Shown here one piece after another: positions 57,020 to 64,000 of a DNA stretch of 64,000 nucleotides. How positions within the stretch are numbered: position 1 is the stretch's first letter; every line of letters begins with the position of its first letter. Origin of the DNA: Mesodorylaimus sp. YZB2_4 (lineage: Eukaryota > Nematoda > Enoplea > Dorylaimida > Dorylaimidae); assembly GCA_030248295.1 (NCBI GenBank), contig JASANH010001283.1, forward strand, positions 434,001-498,000, read 5' to 3'. The notes beneath the pieces were generated by a model. It had not been told where the DNA came from. It was given only the letters and a program-made list of their open reading frames with translations, and made no database searches. The translations under genes and the position numbers were made by a program.

Positions 57020-57089
57020 TTTAATGGTCAGACAATTCATGACAGGGAATCAGACGTCAGACGTCAACTTCCCTCAGAAGAGGTGAAAT

Positions 57090-60000
57090 TTAAACCAAGA
57101 CTTTTTTCGTGGTCTTACAGAGTCTTATTAGACTTCTTCTTACCGTTGGCCCGACGGAAAAAATTTCAGGTGGTAGCGTCGTTATCTCTTTCCCTCCGTG
57201 TAGTTTGTCCATCGCCATCTTAAATTGGTTTTCATCGTTGCATGAGTCACTCGAGTCGCAAAAGCATAGTCCGCAACGAAGAACCTGCGATTTATTTTCA
57301 CTTCTGCATCCCGTAGTGGTCAAATTCGAGCAGGAAAAAACAGTATAGAGAGTAGAGTTTTCTAAAACAGTGTATGTAGCGTTTTCTTGCAGGAATAATA
57401 AAAAACCGACTCCCAACTTTTCTGACAGGCCCGTTGCATTTAGGGGGCGCCCCCCCCCCCCCATGTTGCGCATATTGTGCCACACCAAGAACGATATCTC
57501 AACAGCCTGATGTCGTAAGGCGATGAAATTTCGTTTCTTGGTGTAACTTTACACTAGACAAAGTTACATTTTGACAAAGTCACAAAAGAAAGGCAAAGTC
57601 ACAAAGTTACATAGTTACAGGAATTTTAAAAAATCTATCAATTCAGGCTCCATTCATACTAGGGGTGGTTATTTTCGCTAAGACTTGCGAACCGTGTGCC
57701 AAAACCGATGAAATTTTGGCGTGGAAAGACCAATAGTTGGGGAAGGCGTGATGCAAAAATCTTTTCAAAATCTCTGCTATCGTTCTATGTATGTAGATAA
57801 TTATGTGCTATTTATGTGCTACGAATGTATTGACCCGCAAGATCGGGAGCTGTGTGCGAGTTGGGGATCCAGCTGTATGTTTAAACGACAGGGTAGAATC
57901 ACTGCTGGTGCCTTTTGGTGTTAATTTTGACTAGGTTTTGCCCTCTGTTTAGCCCTTCGTAACTACAGTACGTCTGTTGAGCGTTAAGGCACGGTGTCGT
58001 GCGTGCTCGACATAATTTTACTGCGCAGAGGGTAAAGAGATAAGACAGCCCAATAATAGTCATCGGATGGATGATGAACCTCATCAATTTTCCAAATAAG
58101 GTTCGGTTTTTTAAGTGTAGAGTCATTCGCCTTATTCTGTCCGCTCCCTCCAAGCTTCGACTATAGGGCCTCCGAAACGACAATGAGTGTTATATACATG
58201 TGTGGTGCCGCAAACGATACTATTTTGCACATGCTGGCGTCCGGCAAGGCGCCGTGGACTAGATTCACTAGTATACTAGGTGGTTCAAAACAAAGAATTA
58301 GTCTAATTCGTGCATCATCGTATTCCTGTATTTCGTTTGAAAAAACCAATAGACAGCATTTATGATTATCTTGATGCGCTCTTCGTTCATCGACTACGTA
58401 GAGTCCGGATTTCGTGCGAGCTCCAGAATTAATTCTCCTAATTGATTTCAAAACCAAATTTCGAGCGTTTCAAGCAAAGTTTCTTATATATTTTTGGAAT
58501 TCCTTGCCACACGATGTGCTACTCTTACAATCAGTTTTGCATCTTTTCGTGACTCCATTTCGAGGTTGATGTTTGACTGACGAAGTATGGTTTTATCTTT
58601 TTATCTTTCTATTTATCCATTTTATCGAGTGATGTTTGAATTCCGAATCCATTGTACTTGCTCTTTTGAGTGCGCATTTATGTGGTTAGGTAAGAGTAAA
58701 ATAGAAATACAAATGGGTTAGACACGAGATCAACAATATCGGCCTGGCAGCAGCGCGTGAAACAGGAGCGATTTTGGATCCATCCATGCCTTCATCAATG
58801 ACAAGGGCGTGATTCTATAATATGATACCGCTAATATCGTTACCTAACCGATTCAGGAAATCTTGGGTCTCCAAGCCTGCAGCCAGCAGAGAGTCTGGAA
58901 GGGTATCCAAATTTGGTGATCGAGATGTTTGGTGAAACCACACCAAGGGCCACTGGGCGATCAAACGCGTCAGCAGCCGGTGTTAGTGACCAATGAAGAA
59001 GCAACTCCTGCTTTTGGCCAGGATTGTATTGCAGCGTTCAAAGTGGCCCCAGTCAAATTCACATTCGCGGATCTCTTCAGCGACAACTTGTCGCATCAAC
59101 GCGAACTGTTAGCTTAGTGTTGAATGTATACGATCTGTTCGAATTACTATCACTAGTAGCTGCGGGGACATTTGCGGGGACCAGGTACCCACCGAAACCT
59201 TTGCTTTGTGTGACTTAATGGAAAAGGTTCGTTCGCCTAGTTCGCCTAGTTCGAAGTGAAAGAGTTCGTGAACGGTCAGGTTGCTTATGTGGGAAGATTC
59301 GCCACGTCATAATCCTGGCTTGGTCCAAGGCCACAAAGCGGCCATCCTCATGTCCGACGCGTTTCCAAAGATGCCACGTCCAGTGCCACTGTCGATTCGA
59401 TCAGCGGCGGACGCAGAAATCGATCGGTTGGCAAAAGATGGAGTCCTGGAGACATTAGATTCTACCGCAAGAATGTCGACTGGTGGCACTCTTACTTTGC
59501 TCCCGAATGCGCGGGGCGCATTGCGCTCAGGCAGTTCTTTTGTTAGCAGTAACACTAAAAGTAAGATTCGGAATCAGAGTCGCGCGCTTCTGTTCCTTCT
59601 CTGGGTGGGCTTCTGCTGTGACCGCAGCGAAAGCAGAGCGCGAAAACGACGGAGTAGTAAAACAGTTTGCAGGGAGTTCTTGCTCACAACTCAGCTTAGC
59701 GCTCGACGCAGCAGTGCCAACAGTATATGTGCATGTCATATCATGTCATGTCATACTTTATCCATAGCCAAGCACCGTACTGGGCACTCGAGGACTGAGG
59801 AACACATATTTTACAATCATTTCTCTGAGGCGGGAGTCGAGCCCTGCCCTCGAGGTGCGCACCCAGCGTGAGATGCAGACTCCTTAACTCGATAGGACAC
59901 AACCCTGGGTGAGTATACAGGACTCCGACATGCGAGTCGATTTTCAATTGCGTTACTATCCTCCAACCATCAGGAAATGTAGTCCAATCTAGAAGTTCAA

Positions 60001-62635
60001 AATGAGCGCCGAAGGCGCGATCTGAGGGCGCGAAGCGCTCGGGAGAGGCTGGGGTGCGGTAAAGAGTGACAGTAAAGAGAAAAGACCCTTCGTTCCTGCG
60101 TCCTAACACGATAAGCAGCTTAGCGGGTGTAAATTATTATCTGTTGTCCTTCTTTACATCACTCGCGGTTGCTCTCCAGTCCGCGACAGCCGTTGGCCCA
60201 ATGCAACCCCTTGTGCGCGCCACTGGGGTTCATCCCTGCATCCCTGCCTAAGAAAATTTTAATCTTGCACTCCGAAAACACATAATGTGTTGAGTGGCAT
60301 GCACCGAAATAGCCCTAAGTTATCAAAACATCTTCTGAAATCGCTACCACTTTCTGAAATATCAAAACGCTGGTCCTCTGATTTAGAGTTTGGGCTTCTT
60401 TGTCCCCGACACTATGTGTTGAGTGGCATGCACCGAAATAGCCCTAAGTTATCAAAACATCTTCTGAAATCGCTACCACTTTCTGAAATATCAAAACGCT
60501 GGTCCTCTGATTTAGAGTTTGGGCTTCTTTGCAAGTTCTGCCTCGATCTGTCACAAGTCGCCCTCTCTAAGTCTCCTCTTTTACTGTACAAGAGCTGGAA
60601 AAATCGTGGTGAAACGCTCATCCATTGTGCTTGTGACTTGATATATTTCTACTGTATATACTTGCAACGTGTTTCTACTGGAGGGTTCACAGGTATGTAC
60701 AGATATCTGATTACCTGCTGGCATCTCTCAGGCCTTCTTTTCTAACTTGCGATTTTGTTTGTGACGAAACGCGAGTACTAATAAAGTGCCTCGGCGAATC
60801 TGGGCCGTGAGCTTACCAATTCAACCAAACGCAGCTCGGCAAGAAGATGAATCGGTCTCTTGATTCCTTTGACGGACTTCTAACTTCTTCACAGAAACTA
60901 TGGGTATATTTCTAATGGACGAAGAATCCTCTAAAGTCAAGTCATTTATCAGGATATTGCTCTCAAGGACTTCAGATCAGCGCAACTCTGTCTGTGTTTT
61001 ACCATTGATGCAATTAGCAACATCATGAAAACCCTTTGCGCAGGACAAGTGATGCGATGTTTTTTTTATCTAAACATGTATAATTGATCCCCAAACTGCG
61101 CAAGTCTAGAAGTAGGTGATCCTGGCCTTGATGGCTAAATTAGGACATCATTATCTTTTATTTATTAGACTGCGCTTGCATGGTAGCGGCTCTTTGGGAG
61201 GACCTACACTTCCAGTCGATGCATTTCACTTTTTAATTTCGCAATCTTCCCGAATCAAGACCCTATATATAGGCTTGATGTTTTTGGGTACGGTACTAAC
61301 TAAGTCACATAAAAACATTTTTTCCGGAAATTACAAGCATAATTTTCAATAAAGAGCGCAATTAAGGGCCGCTCGAGACTTGGGATTATTTGCTTATGTT
61401 CTGAGGATTGCGGGACAAGCCATTTGGGAGGTACCAGTAATATAGCGCAAGCAGCACGGCTTTGTATACTCATTATGAGTTGGAAATATCGATTACTTTA
61501 TATTATTTCATATTTAATAACGTGAAAGTCTTAGTTGACCTTCGTAGACACCCAGAAAATTGTAAGGCTGGAAAAAGTCGATATCCCTGATTCTCTAAAT
61601 GGTCCAGCCATGCAGGTGACTTACTCGGTAAGCCTACTTCTTACCATGGCTTCTTACCTGTTAAGCAAGCAGCTGTTCCGCAGGTTCGGTCTTCGCAAAT
61701 CTTTGAAGCATCGCAGTCTGAGCGAATTTTCTCTTTTCCGTCTTCTTTTGCAATCTCAGTGCAATTACGGCATTTCAGACTGTTGCTCATGTGACCTAAA
61801 TAAAGACAACTGGCGCGATAAAATAAGAACAAATTTGAACAAACAAGCTGCAAGCGACAATAATCATAGACTTTTTATAAGCGAGTGTATTCGCCTCCAC
61901 GGTGTCGGCGTTCACCCATTTCCAGTCTGTGCCCTGAAGGGGCCCCGGGTTCGAGACTCTTCCGCCCCAAAAGGCCTCCTCGTTTATCGACATGGAGGGA
62001 TGAGGGATGAGTTAACCACCACCGAGCTTGCAAAAAGAACTTCAACAAGCTCTCAGACGGCCAGATTTGAACTCAGTCAGAGCCGACTGGCTTCCAGCTC
62101 TGCCGAGCAGATTGGACACAAAGCTTCCAACTTGACAACTTGACCCTCTCACCGATACACCGAAGCTTCAAACTTGAACCTGCAAGCTTCTACTCAAGTG
62201 TGGCCTGTGCTTTGCAACTCGATAACTGCTGCTTGCTCAGTTCTGTCTTTTCATTGCATTCTTCCAGGGAAGCACTAGCTCAATTCTGCCACAGAACCAT
62301 TGGCACCATGTCACACGTAACTTGCCTAGCTCAATTCTCTCATTTGATCTCATGACAGAATTTGAGCTATATGGTCCTCAAACTGCAAATTTCAGATCCA
62401 TACTGTAAGCTTCGACTTTTGACCCCAGTTTCATTTGTTATGTTGGTGCACAAATGAGAGATGACACGTTTAGTGATGCGACACTCCTTCTAAACCCAAT
62501 GTTCAAGAAATCATCAGCTGCGGGGCTTTGATGGCCGCAGACTTATGTTCAGACGTAGCATATTAGTAAACAATAATGCGCATACTCACTAAGAGACACT
62601 AGAATAATGTACAATAATACGGACATCCTCACCAT
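57090..62635 (-). CDS. Ly6/ET-module-like secreted protein, gene 4
   Basis: Three minus-strand exons: 62635-62590, 61795-61658 and 57361-57090 (46+138+272 nt = 151 residues plus stop), junctions GT-AG and phase 1. Exon 1 is a signal peptide (MVRMSVLLYIILVSL). Exon 2 has NSLKCRNCTE and CEDRTCGTAAC. Exon 3 has LRCGLCFCDSSDSCNDEN, a CxC...DxCN signature. Unlike its paralogues the C-terminus (RRSLIRLCKTTKKVLV) is basic, not hydrophobic, so the GPI signal seems lost or read out of frame; the protein may be freely secreted, or the gene may be decaying. The 4.3-kb second intron holds a gypsy-like scrap and a 129-bp duplication. Linking exon 3 to exons 1-2 across it rests on phase and order. Confidence 0.6.
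57449..57464. repeat. Poly-C run
   Basis: About 14 C in the second intron of gene 4. Confidence 0.9.
57540..57625. repeat. ACAAAGTTAC/GACAAAGTCAC short repeat
   Basis: Six or so degenerate 10-12 bp units (ACAAAGTTAC, GACAAAGTCAC). Confidence 0.65.
57660..58900. other. No gene recognised
   Basis: Intron 2 of Ly6-like gene 4. Open frames on both strands overlap; none is convincing. Confidence 0.25.
58920..59560 (+). pseudogene. Ty3/gypsy-like pol fragment
   Basis: A short stretch in one frame (59317-59460) reads AFPKMPRPVPLSIRSAADAE then IDRLAKDGVLE, the conserved start of a gypsy-type reverse transcriptase (RPVPxxLxxxVxxELDRLxxxGIL). Similar protein-like sequence upstream (58929-59117, LVTNEEATPAFGQDCIAAFK) would be the preceding linker. 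Frames are broken and no RT active site (YxDD), RNase H or integrase is seen. It is a dead remnant inside intron 2 of Ly6-like gene 4. No LTRs found. Confidence 0.5.
60285..60531. repeat. 129-bp tandem duplication
   Basis: 60285-60402 and 60414-60531 are identical over 118 bp (start ATGTGTTGAGTGGCATGC, end GGGCTTCTTTG), with an 11-bp spacer. The period of 129 is a multiple of three, so the plus-strand frame stays open through both copies (SKHLLKSLPLSEISKRWSS twice). Whether that frame is translated is unknown. Confidence 0.85.
60540..61640. other. No gene recognised
   Basis: Intron sequence of Ly6-like gene 4. Short unrelated frames only. Confidence 0.25.
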
Positions 62636-62690
62636 TGGATCCGACGATGCACTCAAATATGTGCTGCTTTGATGCTGACTAAATTAAATT

Positions 62691-62692
62691 CC
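62691..62692 (-). promoter_or_regulatory. Splice acceptor 56 nt upstream of gene 4 ATG
   Basis: On the minus strand CACCTTTTTTAG|GAATTT. GGTGCAA-type sequence beyond it is shared with gene 2. Confidence 0.5.
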
Positions 62693-62739
62693 TAAAAAAG
62701 GTGCAAGTCGATTACGTTTTCATCAAAGCGGACCAGATA

Positions 62740-64000
62740 ACTTTCATACTGGACATAAATATAATAAAGGAGTATTTTAACTATTTTCAGACGATTTTTA
62801 CGAAAAAACCATGACACCGTGAATTGGCGCTCGAATTACGTTTCAGTCCTAAATCTTTCCTTATCGTTCTCGAATATGCCAGCCTGTCTAGACCCTAGAT
62901 GAAAATTCTGTCTTCCTTGTGGACTTTAGGCAAACATTGTGATCAAAGCCAATGGTCTGCTTATTGAAACTTAGAAAAAGCGTGATGGGTGACTTTCCAT
63001 CATAAACGTTTTCGCTGTAACACTGGGCAGGCACATAGAAAAATGTTGCGACTGACGATCCTGAGGCCGTATTCCAGAAGCGTTTTCCAGCGAGATTTTG
63101 CAGTGAGGTGACTGGATTCTAGTGAGACGGCTGCGTTTGCTATTACAGAAACAATTACAGTCACATAGTTCCAGTCACTGAGCCCGATAACACAGTCACT
63201 GCGCAAAAAATACCTGAAAGCTATTCCATAAAACTTTGTCGCTTGGAAAGTCCAGTGAACTATCGAAGGTGGCTGAGAAAAATCTTTAGGTGCTCTCGAT
63301 CGCCTGAAACTGTTTTCCAGCGAGCTTTTACCCTATATAAACAGTAGAGTTTTGCTGTGAGTTGTCCCAATTGCAGAGCAGAGATATGGCGGTCTATGCG
63401 AGGGAGGATTTTTTTAGGTTTCCAATGAAAGTAAGGAGGTGCGGAAATTTTAGGACCACAGATAAACACTTCAGACAATTTCAAAAGTGTATGATTCCCC
63501 AATTGATTGAGCACATGCTATCGATGTAGCAAGTGCGTCTTTAGCACCAGTTCGGATGTGACTGTAGAATAAAAGAAAGACTGATCGTTTTACATCCACA
63601 TACTGTAGTGTAATGTTTGTTTCGCATGATTTTCTGCCCGGCCACAGTGGTATTCAGCTTGGTTTTGACATCGATCGGGCGATCCAAGTAGTGGGTGGTC
63701 AACAGTCAAGGCAATAGACAGATTCTCTGCACTTCAAAAAGAGGAAGAGCTTCCACCTTTGATGACAATTTACACGTGATAAGCACGGGCGCAATCTCTC
63801 ACCCAGCTCCACAAGCATAGCATCCCGTAGATTCCCTTCTACCTCACAGGAGAAGTTTCGAGGGGCTGGCTACACTCCTGTGCATATACTCTTGAGATGG
63901 AACATTCGTACTTTTGTTTGGCACTTGGAGCTCTCCTAGAAGCGTCATCAAAAAGGAGAGGAAGTCATGTAAGAAGGTGCAAAAATTCAGGAAAATGAAT
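62740..64000. other. No gene recognised
   Basis: 5' flank of gene 4 and unannotated sequence. 63080-63110 and 63310-63340 share GTTTTCCAGCGAGNTTTT in direct orientation, the only structure noted. Confidence 0.25.

Noticed and set aside
59820-59890. tRNA-like sequence on the minus strand (B-box-like GGGCTCGACTCCC)
   Set aside because: The T-arm does not pair well, and no acceptor stem or clear anticodon arm can be folded. At best it is tRNA-derived repeat.
61900-61985. Possible tRNA (GGGTTCGAGACT)
   Set aside because: A B-box-like word only; no A box and no cloverleaf.
61535-62143. 202-residue plus-strand ORF
   Set aside because: It is antisense to the six-cysteine exon of Ly6-like gene 4 and has no recognisable features.

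Overview
This window is animal nuclear DNA. Genes are split by GT-AG introns, nearly half the sequence is interspersed repeat, and the clearest gene carries a GMEB-type SAND domain, a metazoan transcription-factor domain. Short introns ending in TTTTAG or TTTCAG, splice acceptors just upstream of start codons, and a family of small cysteine-rich secreted proteins fit a nematode or similar small ecdysozoan best. That placement is inference; nothing here fixes the species.

Layout. 1-7 kb (+): a four-exon GMEB/SAND gene (1905-6798) whose introns 1 and 3 are filled with repeats. 7.5-9.3 kb: transposon fragments and a 764-bp element with perfect 101-bp inverted ends. 10.25-12.7 kb (+): an intronless-ORF F-box gene with a 5' UTR intron. 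12.7-14.4 kb: an interspersed repeat interrupted by a 442-bp MITE. 15.3-62.6 kb (-): four dispersed paralogous genes for small Ly6/ET-module-like secreted, probably GPI-anchored proteins (15317-19007, 23495-27442, 40375-43099, 57090-62635), with two probable relics between them (36.15-36.32 kb; 52.74-53.0 kb). Interleaved are a seven-exon nuclear-looking gene on the minus strand (33042-34942), a two-exon unknown gene on the minus strand (47651-48240), two short plus-strand ORFs that appear frame-disrupted (36.4 and 38.3 kb), an HTH-containing ORF (22073) and an unknown minus-strand ORF (22874-23283).

The Ly6-like array is the most coherent system. The three complete-looking members share the same plan: a signal-peptide exon, a six-cysteine exon and a C-terminal exon with CxC...CN, every junction in phase 1, and a TTTTAG acceptor 46-59 nt upstream of the ATG. 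I worked the exon coordinates out by hand, and their lengths sum to whole codon numbers in each case.

The mobile-element content is rich. It includes a MITE family with 3-bp TNA target duplications (one insertion has its pre-insertion site preserved at 44153), a Tc1/mariner-like TA-flanked element, a Harbinger remnant with a DDE fragment, a 1.09-kb element with GTGGGGGAATCG arms and a 10-bp flanking repeat, an element inserted inside a 60-bp tandem array, and a Ty3/gypsy-like pol scrap. Several apparent frame breaks lie at or near short homopolymers, so either decay or assembly indels could explain them.
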